The translations under genes were made by a program, and so were the position numbers. From Zizania palustris (Eukaryota > Streptophyta > Magnoliopsida > Poales > Poaceae): a stretch of 64,000 nt of DNA. The DNA lies in assembly GCA_019279435.1 (NCBI GenBank), contig JAAALK010000287.1, forward strand, positions 70,001,144 through 70,065,143, read 5' to 3'. The first letter of the stretch is position 1; each line of letters opens with the position of its first letter. The notes below the pieces were generated by a model. That model saw only the letters and a program-made list of their open reading frames with translations. It was not told the origin of the DNA and did no database searches. Positions 17,471 through 29,333 of the stretch are shown one piece after another.

Positions 17471-18605
17471 CCCCCTCGGCCACCACCCTCTGCCCACGCC
17501 GCCTTAGCCAAGCCCAAACGCACCAGAGCGCCCCGGCAACCTTTTTCGAGTTTCTCCCCTGCTCCACCTCCGGTCGCCGATCGCCATCGATCCCGGCCCC
17601 CTTCACCCTAGCCACCGCCACCGTCGGGTCTGTCGTCACCAGCCCGTCCTCGGCCACGCCTCCAACGGTCGTGAGGACCGTCGGACCGCCATCGCCGTCA
17701 AGCTCCCGAAGACCCCTCACCGTCTACCCTCGCCGCCGGTCACCTCCGGACCTCCATCTTCGCTGTCGAAGGTACGGTCATGACCGCCCTCCCCTCCTCG
17801 TTCCATTTTTGCCGTTAGCCAGGTCCCTAGGCGCTCGCCGCCGCCGTCACAGCCGCACCCGAGGCCGCCGCCGTCGGAGACGAAGGGGGGTACGTGCCCC
17901 CTTTACGTCGTGCCATGCCGGATCACGCCGCGACCGCACGATCGCGATCGGGGCGCTAGGATTAAATCCCTCCGGGATTTAATCTAGGCCCTCGGATCTG
18001 GTCAAAGGGGTATCGAGGCCTCTCGGCCGTCGATCTCCACTTAAACCCCTCGAGCGATCTGGTGCGTCCATGTCGTACCGATTCGCAAGATCTAATCACA
18101 GCCGTCCAATTTCATTTAAATGTTCCACCTCGCGCCTGGCCGCTTGATCTGGATCGAACGATCCAGATTGGCCCGGTCCACGCGCACAGTGCGCCTGTCC
18201 ACCGTGGGCCTGGCTCACCATGGATCAGAGCTGTTTTTCAGTTTAAATAAAATTCCAAAAATTGATTTAAACTTTGAAAATTCATAACTTGCTCATTTTA
18301 TCTCCAAATTTCACCATTTAAATTTTGTTAAATACAACATATTATTCTCTACACATTAATGCCATAAAACAGTATGTTACTGTTACCCAAAATATTCTTA
18401 ATAAATAAATGACTAAAAACCCCTTAGGGTTAAAATTATTAATTCAGAAAAATAAATTAGAAAAGCCTTAAGAAAATAAGTTTACTGTTTATCACCAAAC
18501 ATCAGAATATTAAAACCTTATTCCACATAATAAAACCCACAAATATGTATGTTTATTATTTGGTGGATTTTTATATGTTTATTGAATGTATTGTTTATTT
18601 TTCCG

Positions 18606-18725
18606 TATCGAGAAGACTACGAGTTCGTCGAGGAGCCAGAGTTCTACCCCGAGGTTCCTCCATCCCCATTTGCTGATCAAGGCAAGTCATCGACCACCCC
18701 TATGGAAACAGTTGATCATTATTGA
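18606..18725 (+). CDS. Coding-like block inside the LTR (YREDY...PSPF...QGKS)
   Basis: Reads YREDYEFVEEPEFYPEV then PPSPFADQGKS and runs on to a stop at 18723-18725. The same block is present in the 3' LTR (24614-24733) and, diverged but without any indel, in the solo LTR (30624-30707, minus strand). In the 28-codon comparison with the solo LTR I count 22 base differences, of which 14 fall at third codon positions. The block ends at a GC-type donor-like sequence CAAG|GCAAGT. A conserved exon is inferred; no product is known to me. Confidence 0.5.
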   Translation, partial: YREDYEFVEEPEFYPEVPPSPFADQGKSSTTPMETVDHY

Positions 18726-19751
18726 GCCCATGTTTTAATAAATTATCGCTATAACTCATAGGTTAATATTGCATTAGTCTAATATCAAACCTTACACTTA
18801 TATTTATTAGATCCCCGTCCTTGTGTGCAAACCCAAGCCATGCTTATTGAGCCTTAACTCCTTGTCACTCTACTATAAAATTATTAGCTAGTGCCCAATG
18901 TACCGGCACAACTGCTATAGGATAAAAAGAATGAGTCGTAGATAGCTGGATTCTGATATATGAATTTCCCCGTTATTCTCGTCTCTGGACTCTGTTGGAG
19001 TTGGCTAAGTTATAAGTATGGTGGGTTCCGGGTGCAAGCTCGGGCATTGGTTTGTCGCACCCGGGGCACTATAAGGACCGGTCTGCGGGATCTGTTGCAA
19101 AGCATTTCCGTACCAATCACAAGTCTAATGGGTAAGTCCTAACTGGAAGTATGGAATACTCCGACTCGATGCACCATAGTGGAGGGGGCAAGGGGCAAGC
19201 CTGCGGGCGACGTGTACCGACGAGGCTCAAGGGGGGGTATGGTGGGGCTCCGACGCGTCGGGACACCATATGAAACCTATAAGAGGGTGCTGTTGAGTCG
19301 GGGAGGACTATATGGAAGGTTTTGGCACGAGTTCCCGCTAAATGGGTCATCTCGTTACACTTTGGTGTAGGTGATGAGTGTGTGCCTTGTAGGTACAGTG
19401 GTACATCTCTGATCAGAGTAATTTAATCTTTTCGAAAAGCCGAGCCCACGTTCATTGGCGAGTTGTGTGACTACTCGCAGTTAGTTTACAATTGTTTGAA
19501 TGGTTGAGTTATTCATGGCATGTAAGGACTGTTGAGCGAGGTGGGGCTGACTGTACCCCTCGAGTTAGAAGATGATGATGCATACACATGTTTACATTTC
19601 AGTACTAATAAATTGATCACATTAAATTGCTTTACAAATTACTCGCTTCCGCAAAATTATCCACTATCTCCCTTGTTATTACCTTGCATTATATTTGCAT
19701 TCGGTGGCTTACTGAGTACTCCTGTACTCACCCCGTTGACTTACACCATCT

Positions 19752-19790
19752 GAGCCCGTCTACTACGAGGAGGATGCAGGTCTGGAGTAG
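19752..19790 (+). CDS. Second coding-like block in the LTR, ending in a stop
   Basis: Reads EPVYYEEDAGLE and stop. The counterpart in the 3' LTR is 25760-25798 and in the solo LTR 29543-29579 (minus strand, reads EAYYDEDGLL and stop). It is short and acidic. It could be the last exon joined to the block at 18606. Confidence 0.3.
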   Translation, partial: EPVYYEEDAGLE

Positions 19791-20006
19791 CAACCCAGTC
19801 AAGGCGAGACTAGAAGAAGGCGTTCATCTAGGACCCTTGATTTTATTAGTTTCTCTTCACTTTCATTCACTTTTGTAATAATACGGTCTACGAACTGTGA
19901 ATGATTGCCCGTATTGTACGTGGTCGCTTGATGAACGTCTTGGTTTATTGATTTTCTTTGGAATTTCAATAAAGGTCCTGATTTATTAAATCGGGGCGCG
20001 ACAGGA

Positions 20007-20018
20007 TGGTATCGGAGC
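20007..20018 (+). other. Primer-binding site of the Tekay-like element
   Basis: TGGTATCGGAGC, one mismatch from the initiator-Met tRNA complement TGGTATCAGAGC, three bases after the 5' LTR. Confidence 0.85.
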
Positions 20019-20141
20019 CGACTTGACTGTAGGAAGCCAAACAAACCTGACCCTAGGACTTATATTAACCCTAATTTCTTACAAAATTACTTATCTTCTC
20101 ATCTTCTGGGATTTTTCACAAAAAGTTTCTCTCTTTTGTAG

Positions 20142-20948
20142 ATGCCGGTCCATACCATGAGTGGGAACCTTCGCGACGAGGCCGGATTCATCCGCGAGCT
20201 GCGCATGCTCGTCGGTTTCCTCGGATTTGAGCACGAGCCGATGTTTCATGGAGTCTTCCCCGATGAGGAAGAAAGCTTCTGTGAGGTCACCGTCGTCATC
20301 CAGCCCTCCCCTCAGACAGCCCACACCTATCGTGGAGGAGGACCTACCTTCTTGGTAGCCAGTCAGCGCACCGCCCTCCAGGCCCTCACTGAGCTCCGGA
20401 TGATCTACGACAGTGAGCTCTACGATACGGATTATCGCTTTGTGCCCCTTCGCACTCCAAGGAGTCCCCACAACGTCTACGTCAGCACGCTCTCCCAGCG
20501 TCATTCTGCGATTGGTCATACCATACGCTTGTTGGAGGCAATGGATGATCTCCATTACGAGGCACTGCAGGACGCCAATGGACAGTGCGACACAATCAGT
20601 TTCTACCAACACTCTTACGAGGATCGGAACCGCGAGAACGAAGATCTTCGTCGCCGCATCCAGCAAGGACACAGATTGGCCGCCGAGGCAGAGGAGTTAC
20701 GTCGCCAGAATGAGCTCCTACGGCAGCACGTCGCCACCAATCCTCAGCTCCGCCATCAGATTGAGGAGTTGAAGAAGGACATCGAGGAGATCGCACCCCT
20801 TCTGCCTCGCAAGCGGAAATCGCTTCGGATCCCCATCATGAGACCCAAGAGGATTTCACGCAGTGCACCTCCCGCTGGACCCTCCAGCGCCACCTCCCCG
20901 GCCGTCTCCATCGAGCCCATGATCGAGCCATCCCCCGAGCTACCATAG
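20142..20948 (+). CDS. Unfamiliar coiled-coil ORF replacing gag (268 aa)
   Basis: A complete open frame without any stop in an element whose pol is broken. The ATG stands directly after TTTCTCTCTTTTGTAG, a near-ideal 3' splice site, so the ORF may be reached by splicing from the LTR leader. The first 150 residues look globular (RMLVGFLGFEHEPMFHG). Residues 165-220 form a likely coiled coil rich in Glu, Arg and Leu (EELRRQNELLRQH, IEELKKDIEEI). The tail is Arg/Pro/Ser-rich. It has no capsid major-homology region, zinc knuckle or protease triad that I can see. It might be an accessory ORF of this lineage; I do not recognise a function. Confidence 0.6.
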   Translation: MPVHTMSGNLRDEAGFIRELRMLVGFLGFEHEPMFHGVFPDEEESFCEVTVVIQPSPQTAHTYRGGGPTFLVASQRTALQALTELRMIYDSELYDTDYRFVPLRTPRSPHNVYVSTLSQRHSAIGHTIRLLEAMDDLHYEALQDANGQCDTISFYQHSYEDRNRENEDLRRRIQQGHRLAAEAEELRRQNELLRQHVATNPQLRHQIEELKKDIEEIAPLLPRKRKSLRIPIMRPKRISRSAPPAGPSSATSPAVSIEPMIEPSPELP

Positions 20949-20989
20949 ACGTAGTTTACGATTGATTGTTTTCTTTTGCTTGTTTGTAT

Positions 20990-22659
20990 TGCCATTCATG
21001 TCAAATATGAGGCAAAGGCGATGGTTGGAATTAATAAAGGACTACGACTTGGGGATTCACTACCACCCCGAAAAAGCCAATGTGGTAGCTGATGCATTAA
21101 GTCGTAAAGGATATTGCACCGCCGTCATGATTCAGGATCACGCGCCTTTGCTATATAAGGAGATGGAAAAATTAAACCTTGGATTAACCACCGGAGCATA
21201 CCTAGCCACCTTGGAGACTCAACCCGTCTTATTCGAACAGATCCGAGAAGCTCAATTAGAAGACCCGGATATAGCCGCCATTAAGAAGAACATGAGACAA
21301 GGAAAAGCCCCAGGATTTTCAGAGGACGAGAATGGCACCATATGGTTTGGAACCCGGATATGTGTACCGGATAAGCCGGAGATAAAGACCCTTATCCTGA
21401 GAGAAGCCCATGAAACACTGTACTCCATTCATCCCGGCAGTACCAAGATGTACCAAGACCTGAAGGAACGCTATTGGTGGGTTAGCATGAAGAGAGAGAT
21501 TGCTCAGTTCGTCGCAGAATGTGACACCTGCAGAAGAGTGAAGGCAGAACATCAGAGACCTGCAGGTCTGTTACAGCCACTGAAAGTGCCTGAATGGAAG
21601 TGGGAAGAGATTGGTATGGATTTCATCACCGGACTCCCAAAGACCCAACTTGGATATGATTCTATTTGGGTGATTATTGACCGACTCACGAAAGTGGCAC
21701 ATTTCATAGCCGTCAAAACAACCTTTAGTGGCCCTAAGCTCGTAGAACTATACATGGCCCGCATTGTGTGTCTTCATGGAGTACCCAAAAAGATAGTGTC
21801 TGATAGGGGAAGTCAGTTCACCTCTCGTTTCTGGAAGAACCTTCAAGAAGAGATGGGAACAAGATTGAACTTTAGCACTGCCTACCACCCTCAAACAGAT
21901 GGACAAACGGAAAGGGTGAATCAGATATTGGAGGATATGCTTAGGGCATGTGTCTTGGATTTTGGAGCAACTTGGGACAAGAGCTTACCGTACGCTGAGT
22001 TTTCATACAACAACAGCTATCAAGGCAGTCTTTAGATGTCTCCGTTTGAAGCCCTATATGGACGTAAGTGCAGAACGCCTCTACTTTGGGATCAAACCGG
22101 TGAATCCCAAGTATTCGGAATAGACATCCTTCGAGAAGCTGAAGAGAAGGTACGGATCATCAGAGACCGGCTCAAGACAACCCAATCATGACAGAAGAGC
22201 TACGCGGACAATCGACGCCGAGACCTAGCCTTTGAAGAGGGAGATCATGTCTATCTTCGAGTTACGCCTCTCCGGGGTACTCAACGGTTTAACATGAGAG
22301 GAAAGTTGGCCCCTCGATATGTTGGACCATTTCCCATTGTTCGACGCTAAGGCGAAGTTGCTTATCAGTTGGAACTACCACCCTCATTGACCGGAGTGCA
22401 TGATGTGTTTCATGTGTCTCAACTAAAGAAGTGTCTTCGCGTCCCGACAGATCAAGTGGATCTTCAGCAGTTGGATGTTCAAGAGGATCTGACCTATGTG
22501 GAGAAGCCCGTCAAGATCTTGGAAGTCAAAGAAAGGAGCACCAGGAGTCAGGTCATCCGCTTCTGCAAAGTGCAGTGGAGCAATCATCCTGTAGAGGAAG
22601 CTACATGGGAAAAAGCAGATGAACTCAAGGCACAACATCCTGAGCTATTCGAGGATTGA
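20990..22659 (+). pseudogene. Truncated pol: RNase H tail, integrase, chromodomain
   Basis: Starts within the RNase H end (DYDLGIHYHPEKANVVADAL) and continues with the integrase zinc region (H-H-C-C, CDTCRRVK), the catalytic core with Asp in GMDFITGLP, Asp in VSDRGSQF and Glu in QTERVNQ, then PFEALYGRKCRTP. Stops lie at about 22033, 22190 and 22350. Residues from 22494 on (VEKPVKILEVKE, VQWSNHPVEEATWE) form a chromodomain, which in this lineage directs insertion into heterochromatin. The domain order is normal but everything before RNase H is deleted. Confidence 0.88.
22494..22656 (+). CDS. Chromodomain-like C-terminus of pol
   Basis: PVKILEVKE...IRFCKVQWSNHPVEEATWEK has the aromatic-Trp-Glu pattern of retrotransposon chromodomains. 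It marks the element as a chromovirus. It lies after the last stop and ends at a TGA before the polypurine tract. Confidence 0.75.
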
Positions 22660-22701
22660 TCCGAATCTCGAAGACGAGATTCTCTGTAAGGGGGATAGGA
22701 T

Positions 22702-25700
22702 TGTAACACCCCAGAATTTAAAAAGAATTAAAATAAAAGAAAAATATTATTAAATACATTTCTGGAATTTATAATTAAAGAAAATCCTAAAAGAGCCCTA
22801 ATAAAGCCAAACAGGGAGAAATATTCAAAATCTGGACTTGATAATTTTATGAGATAAACTAGAGGCCAAAATATAATTTTAGGAATTTTTACAAATTTTT
22901 ATCAACAGTGATTCAACCCTAAATCAAATATATGAATTATTGGAATTATTTTAAATCAAAAAAAGCATTTAAAATCCTTAATGGGCCTCAACCCTGAAAT
23001 CGCTCTCAGCCCGGCCCAGTCCAACTACCAGCCACTGACCAGTGGGGCCCTCTTGTCGGCGCCGCTTCCCTCCTCTCTCTCCCGCGCCCATCCCCGCCTG
23101 GCCCCACCAGTCAGCCTCAGCCGCACCCCCTTTCTCCCTCTGGCAGATGTGGCCCGCCTGTTGACGCTCATTTTCCCGCCCACCCACTGACAGGTGAAGC
23201 CCACCTGTCAGCTTCGTCTTCTTCGTTGGAAGGGGATCCCCCTTCCTTATCCGGCAAGATCCCCTCCCAAATCCGCCGCCGGCCGCTCGATCTCGCCCGA
23301 CGGAGCCCTAGATCGTGATCCCCTGACTCCGGCGATCTCTTTCCATCCAAGCCTGACGCGTATTCATGGATATAGAAGCCTAACCATACGCATGGAAGCT
23401 CGCCGGTGCAAAAATGGAACACCTCGGATTTCCACCGGCATCCTTCCCTTCTTGCGCCAGAAAACCCCCTATTTAAACCCCCTCGGCCACCACCCTCTGC
23501 CCACACCGCCTTAGCCAAGCCCAAACGCACCAGAGCGCCCCGACAACCTTTTTCGAATTTCTCCCCTGCTCCACCTCCGGTCGCCGATCGCCGTCGATCC
23601 CGGCCCCCTTCGCCCTAGCCACCGCCACCGTCGGGTCCGTCGTCGCCAGCCCGTCGTCGGCCACGCCTCCAACGGCCGTGAGGACCGTCGGACCGCCATC
23701 GCCGTCAAGCTCCCGAAGACCCCTCACCGTCTACCCTCACCGCCGGTCACCTCCGGACCTCCATCTTCGCTGTCGAAGGTACGGTCATGACCGCCCTCCC
23801 CTCCTCGTTCCATTTTTGCCGTTAGCCAAGTCCCTAGGCGCTCGCCGCCGCCGTCACAGCCGCACCCGAGGCCGCCGTCGTCGGAGACGAAGGGGGGTAC
23901 ATGCCCCCTTTACGTCGTGCCATGCCGGATCGCGCCGCGACCGCACGATCGCGATCGGGGCGCTAGGATTAAATCCCTCCGGGATTTAATCTAGGCCCTC
24001 GGATCTGGTCAAAGGGGTATCGAGGCCTGTCGGCCGTCGATCTCCACTTAAACCCCTCGAGCGATCTGGTGCGTCCACGTCGTACCGATTCGCAAGATCT
24101 AATCGCAGCCGTCCAATTTCATTTAAATGTTCCACCTCGCGCCTGGCCGCTTGATCTGGATCGAACGATCCAGATTGGCCCGGTCCACGCGCACAGTGCG
24201 CCTGTCCACCGTGGGCCTGGCTCACCGTGGATCAGAGCTGTTTTTCAGTTTAAATAAAATTCCAAAAATTGATTTAAACTTTGAAAATTCATAACTTGCT
24301 CATTTTAACTCCAAATTTCACCATTTAAATTTTGTTAAATACAACATATTATTCTCTACACATTAATGCCATAAAAACAGTATGTTACTGTTACCCAAAA
24401 TATTCTTAATAAATAAATGACTAAAAACCCCTTAGGGTTAAAATTATTAATTCAGAAAAATAAATTAGAAAAGCCTTAAGAAAATAAGTTTTCTGTTTAT
24501 CACCAAACATCAGAATATTAAAACCTTATTCCACATAATAAAACCCACAAATATGTATGTTTATTATTTGGTGGATTTTTATATGTTTATTGAATGTATT
24601 GTTTATTTTTCCGTATCGAGAAGACTACGAGTTCGTCGAGGAGCCAGAGTTCTACCCCGAGGTTCCTCCATCCCCATTTGCTGATCAAGGCAAGTCATCG
24701 ACCACCCCTATGGAAACAGTTGATCATTATTGAGCCCATGTTTTAATAAATTATCGCTATAACTCATAGGTTAATATTGCATTAGTCTAATATCAAACCT
24801 TACACTTATATTTACTAGATCCCCGTCCTTGTGTGCAAACCCAAGCCATGCTTATTGAGCCTTAACTCCTTGTCACTCTACTATAAAATTATTAGCTAGT
24901 GCCCAATGTACCGGCACAACTGCTATAGGATAAAAAGAATGAGTCGTAGATAGCTGGATTCTGATATATGAATTTCCCCGTTATTCTCGTCTCTGGACTC
25001 TGTTGGAGTTGGCTAAGTTATAAGTATGGTGGGTTCCGGGTGCAAGCTCGGGCATTGGTTTGTCGCACCCGGGGCACTATAAGGACCGGTCTGCGGGATC
25101 TGTTGCAAAGCATTTCCGTTCCAACCACAAGTCTAATGGGTAAGTCCTAACTGGAAGTATGGAATACTCCGACTCAATGCACCATAGTGGAGGGGGCAAG
25201 GGGCAAGCCTGCGGGAGACTTGTACCGACGAGGCTCAAGGGGGGGTATGGTGGGGCTCCGACGCGTCGGGACACCATATGAAACCTATAAGAGGGTGCTG
25301 TTGAGTCGGGGAGGACTATATGGAAGGTTTTGACACGAGTTCCCGTGAAATGGGTCATCTCGTTACACTTTGGTGTAGGTGATGAGTGCGTGCCTTGTGG
25401 GTACAGTGGTACATCTCTGATCAGAGTAATTTAATCTTTTCGAAAATCTGAGCCCACGGTCAAGGGCGGGTTGTGTGACTACTCGTAGTTAGTTTACAAT
25501 TGTTTGAATGGTTGAGTTATTCATGGCATGTAAGGACTGTTGAGCGAGGTGGGGCTGACTGTACCCCTCGAGTTAGAAGATGATGATGCATACACATGTT
25601 TACATTTCAATACTAATAAATTGATCACATTAAATTGCTTTACAAATTACTCGCTTCCGCAAAATTATCCACTATCTCCCTTGTTATTACCTTGCATTAT

Positions 25701-26011
25701 ATTTGCATTCGGTGGCTTGCTGAGTACTCCTGTACTCACCCCGTTGACTTACACCATCAGAGCCCGTCTACTACGAGGAGGATGCAGGTCTAGAGTAGCG
25801 ACCCAGTCAAGGCTAGACTGGAAGAAGGCGTTCATCTAGGACCCTTGATTTTATTAGTTTCTCTTCACTTTCATTCACTTTTGTAATAATACGGTCTACG
25901 AACCGTGAATGATTGCCCGTATTGTACGTGGTCGCTTGATGAACGTCTTGGTTTATTGATTTTCTTTGGAATTTCAATAAAGGTCCTGATTTATTAAATC
26001 GGGGCGCGACA
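22702..26011 (+). repeat. 3' LTR of the Tekay-like element
   Basis: 3310 bp, nearly identical to 16695-20003, with small indels such as an extra A near 24,375. The TATA box is altered to TATTTAAA. Confidence 0.92.
24614..24733 (+). CDS. 3' LTR copy of the YREDY...QGKS block
   Basis: Identical in the protein block to 18606-18725 as far as I can see by eye. See that entry for the comparison. Confidence 0.45.
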   Translation, partial: YREDYEFVEEPEFYPEVPPSPFADQGKSSTTPMETVDHY

Positions 26012-26016
26012 CAGCG

Positions 26017-27500
26017 TCATTGCCGCAAGGGCCGATGAGGCTAGACTAGCTGAGCTCTTTGCTCGGCTATGAAGGCGACAAGATGACCCATCCATTGGCT
26101 CCCTCACATAGTTCGCCCCAGGGCACACTAAGCGGGGCTGACAAGAATGCACAAGCGCCGTTCCCAACGTCCGATCTCAGGATTCTAGGGCAAGGGATGC
26201 TGCAAGTGACATACGATATCGCAAGAGACCCTCGGCAGACATCGTGCCGCCAAGGGGGGCACCCGATGTCATCCCTCCTGGATATCACCGAATGACGCAC
26301 TATGGAGCAATGCCCTATGGTGATGCGGGGCAATACATACATGACGCTGCTCGGCGGGACCAGTACCAACAGGCGTCAATGCCTGGTCAATTTCCATCGT
26401 CGAGCCAGCAAGAAGATGAATGGGTGAATCAGATCATAGAGCTCATCAAAGAATAATTAGGGTTGAAGACTAAAGAGCAGACCTATATGTACTGGTGGTA
26501 GTATCCTGAGTGGTTTGATCGAGTACCACTGCCGAACCGGTACAAGGTGCCAGATTTCACCAAGTTTTTAGGACATGACTTGATCTCCACGATCGAGCAC
26601 ATTAGCCGATTCCTCGCCTAGTGTGGGGAGGCATCGGCTAACGAGGAGCTGAAGGCCCGGCTGTTCCCACTATCACTGTCAAGGTCAGCCTTCACGTGCT
26701 TTTCTTCACTGTCGGTGGATTCCATCATAGGATGGGCGGACTTGGAGAAGAAATTTCATAAGTACTTCTTCGTGGCATCAAGGAGATGAAGCTGACTGAC
26801 TTGACGCCCATGAAACAAAGGATAAATGAGTCGGTCCCTGACTATGTACAGAGGTTCCAAGACATACGAAGCAGATGCTACAGTGTGAACCTCACTGATA
26901 GTCAGTTGGCAGAGCTGGCATTCAAAGGACTCCTGAACCCTATCAGGGAGAAATTCTCATCGCATGAATTCGAAAGCCTCTCGCAACTGGTGCAAAGAGT
27001 ATCGGCCCATGAGAGTCAATTCCATGAGGCCAGGCAAGACAAATACCAGAAGAAGGTCGCATACACTCAAATGTACCATTCGGACTCCGACGAGGACAGT
27101 GACTTTGATGCAAAAGTCGGGATAGCCGAGTGGTCCAAGAACAAGAAGCAATTCGCATGCCCATGGATAAAATCGGCTGAGAATGAAGATAGGTATGACT
27201 TCGACATCAACAAGGCCGATAAAATATTTGACCTGCTGCTGAGGGAGAAGCAAATCCACCTTTCACCTGGCCATGTGATACCATTTGCCGAAGAACTATA
27301 GAAGAAGAAATATTATAAGTGGCACAACTCCCCATCACATCACACTAATGAGTGTGAGGTTTTCAGGCAGCAGATTCAATCGGCCTTGAAACAAGACCGA
27401 ATCAAGTTTGACGGTGAAAAGCAGCCGATGAATATAGATGGCCATCCATTCCTAGTCAACCTGGTGCATGCCCACTATGACGACAATCGGCATGCAAGGA
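26017..27500 (+). pseudogene. gypsy gag, continuation after the Tekay-like insert
   Basis: The main open part (26786-27301) reads PDYVQRFQDIRSRCYSVNL, LAFKGLLNPIREKF and FACPWIKSAENEDRY, then KWHNSPSHHTNECEVFR with Cys/His residues like a degenerate zinc motif. Stops at 27299 and elsewhere break it. The gag type is that of grass gypsy elements with a WH-SHHTNEC motif. Confidence 0.6.
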
Positions 27501-28139
27501 ATAAAAGATGAACTAGCAGAAATGTCACCTCAGTAGTACTCATCGAAAAGTATCAGAAGAGGTCGGCAGAAAGAGAAGGTAGCAGAGATAGTTGTGGCCA
27601 CTCGCGTTTTAATCCCCATTGGAATTGCAAATTCTTCAGTCTTTGTTGGAACGAAGGGCTACGACTACTGTCCATGGACGACTACCTAGAATGCAGTGGA
27701 GTACCGGGTGATCATCGGCCACGTAATGACAAGCTGAGGCTGCGTGATCAAAGAATAGTGCGCCAAAGAATGTCACCCCTAAGGGTATCGGCGCTAAAAA
27801 GGCTTGGCCTCGTCGATTCAGAAGGAGTCGGCCTGACAACCGAAGATGACAAAGACACCATAGGAAAGCCGTAGTGGTGCCCCCTGGGAATCTTTACGCG
27901 AAGCTAGAAAAGAAGGGTACAGCGTGTGCGACAAAGAGAAGGAAGGGCACCAGAGCACGATGAAGGAGCTGATCATCCTCCCAAGATCAAGAGCGAATCA
28001 CGTCCAAAAGACAAGGCCGATCATGGCAACAAAAAGGATGCAGAGGTGAACATGGTTTTCTTCCTTCCCGTAGAGTATCGGGCCATCTCAGAGGAGGACA
28101 CGAAGCCGACCGATACCGTGGCTCAACTAATGTTGGATC

Positions 28140-28700
28140 CACATCCTGCAATTTTAGATAAGTCAGATGAACTGGAACATCGACACCTGAGGCCGCTCTA
28201 CATCAAAGGGTTGGTTAATGGGAAGCTAATGTCCAAGATGATGATAGATGGATGGGCGACCATCAACTTGATGCCTTACACCACCTTCTGAAAGCTTAGG
28301 AATACGCTAGAAGACCTCGTTAGAACTAACATGATATTGAGGGATTTCGGCGGTAACTCATCAAACACAATGGGGGCTTTAAATGTAGAGATGACGGTTG
28401 GAAGCAAGATTATGTCGACCACATTCTTCGTGATAGAGGGAAAAGGATCCTACAGCTTGTTGCTAGGGCATGAATGGATACACGCGAACTGTTGTGTCCC
28501 CTCAACAATGCATCAAAACCTCATGTAGTGGGTCGGCGACCAAGTGGAGGTGATTCATGTCGATAAATCGATTAATATAGCTACAACTGATCTATCGATA
28601 TGGGAGGCAGAGGGAGTCGTTTGTTTGTCAGAAAGGGATTGGGAAGAAAATTTCTTACAAGTATCAGATGATTGTATCACACTGGTCGACGAAGAGCCAT
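28140..28700 (+). pseudogene. gypsy protease and linker to RT
   Basis: Reads LRPLYIKGLVNGKLMSKMMI, then WATINLMPYTTF and SYSLLLGHEWIHAN, which corresponds to the retropepsin fold. The catalytic Asp-Gly/Ser triad appears mutated to IDGWAT. Frame broken by stops. Confidence 0.55.
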
Positions 28701-29044
28701 CCAAGCTTATGCTATAAATACGGCAGTGAAGACGACTTCGACTAGAATGATGCCACAACTGATAAACCACTACGATGCGGGCATCAGGCTGAAGTCAGCC
28801 TCTACAAGGCACTATGCCTCCAATGAAGCATCAACAAGTTAAAAGTTATCACGTCAGGAAGAAAAGAGGCCAAGCGATGAGACTAAAGGAATATTTTCTA
28901 ATCGTTCGGACAAAGTACGCAACTGATGCCTATGGTATCGCCTTGAGATAGCCGATGTAAGGGCATCGCCTTTAGCCCCTAAACGCAATGAGAAGACTTT
29001 GGTGTAGAAGAGACCGAACGAAGCAACTAAGGAAAACATCCCGT
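28701..29044 (+). other. End of the plus-strand gypsy interior
   Basis: Weak remains of linker sequence, then unrecognised DNA up to the LTR of the minus-strand gypsy. RT, RNase H and integrase of this copy are not seen. Confidence 0.4.
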
Positions 29045-29333
29045 TGACACAAAAACGTGCCCCCGCACTTGGGACGGTTCGACAATCCAAAAGCGTGTGG
29101 ATACTTAGGGATGAGCCTAAGTGTGACACAACACCGGCGTCGCGTTCTAACTACCCTTAATAGTGGCATGGGGAGTGGAGTCACCAAGTAATCAGATCAC
29201 AAAGAAATAATCCAATTAGCCGAAATATATAGATAAAACAAACCAACCGACCGAACGGAGCCTGATGGGTTCGGAGTGTACCGAACGAAGGGTCACCGAA
29301 GGGGGGCCTTCGGCGTCTGGTGCGAAGGGTGCG

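Larger units (their letters stand above)
16695..20003 (+). repeat. 5' LTR of the Tekay-like element
   Basis: 3309 bp with TATATAAA at 17463-17470. A donor-like AAG|GTACGG occurs at 17770-17775. Coding-like blocks lie at 18606-18725 and 19752-19790. Confidence 0.92.
16695..26011 (+). mobile_element. Tekay-like Ty3/gypsy chromovirus, non-autonomous (9317 bp)
   Basis: Two 3.3-kb LTRs (16695-20003, 22702-26011) start TGTAACACCCC and end GGGGCGCGACA. They are flanked by a perfect TSD CAGCG (16690-16694, 26012-26016). The primer-binding site is TGGTATCGGAGC (20007-20018) and the polypurine tract precedes 22702. The interior is only 2.7 kb: an unfamiliar coiled-coil ORF, then the end of RNase H, integrase and a chromodomain. 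Gag, protease and RT are absent, so it would depend on a helper. The LTRs differ by only a few percent by eye, pointing to a fairly young insertion. Confidence 0.92.

Noticed and set aside
16974..18250. GC-rich ORFs at the start of the Tekay-like LTRs
   Set aside because: They occur in both LTRs but on both strands, lack domains, and do not show the third-position pattern seen at 18606.
28854..29129. ORF across the gypsy-LTR junction
   Set aside because: It crosses an insertion boundary and has no domain.
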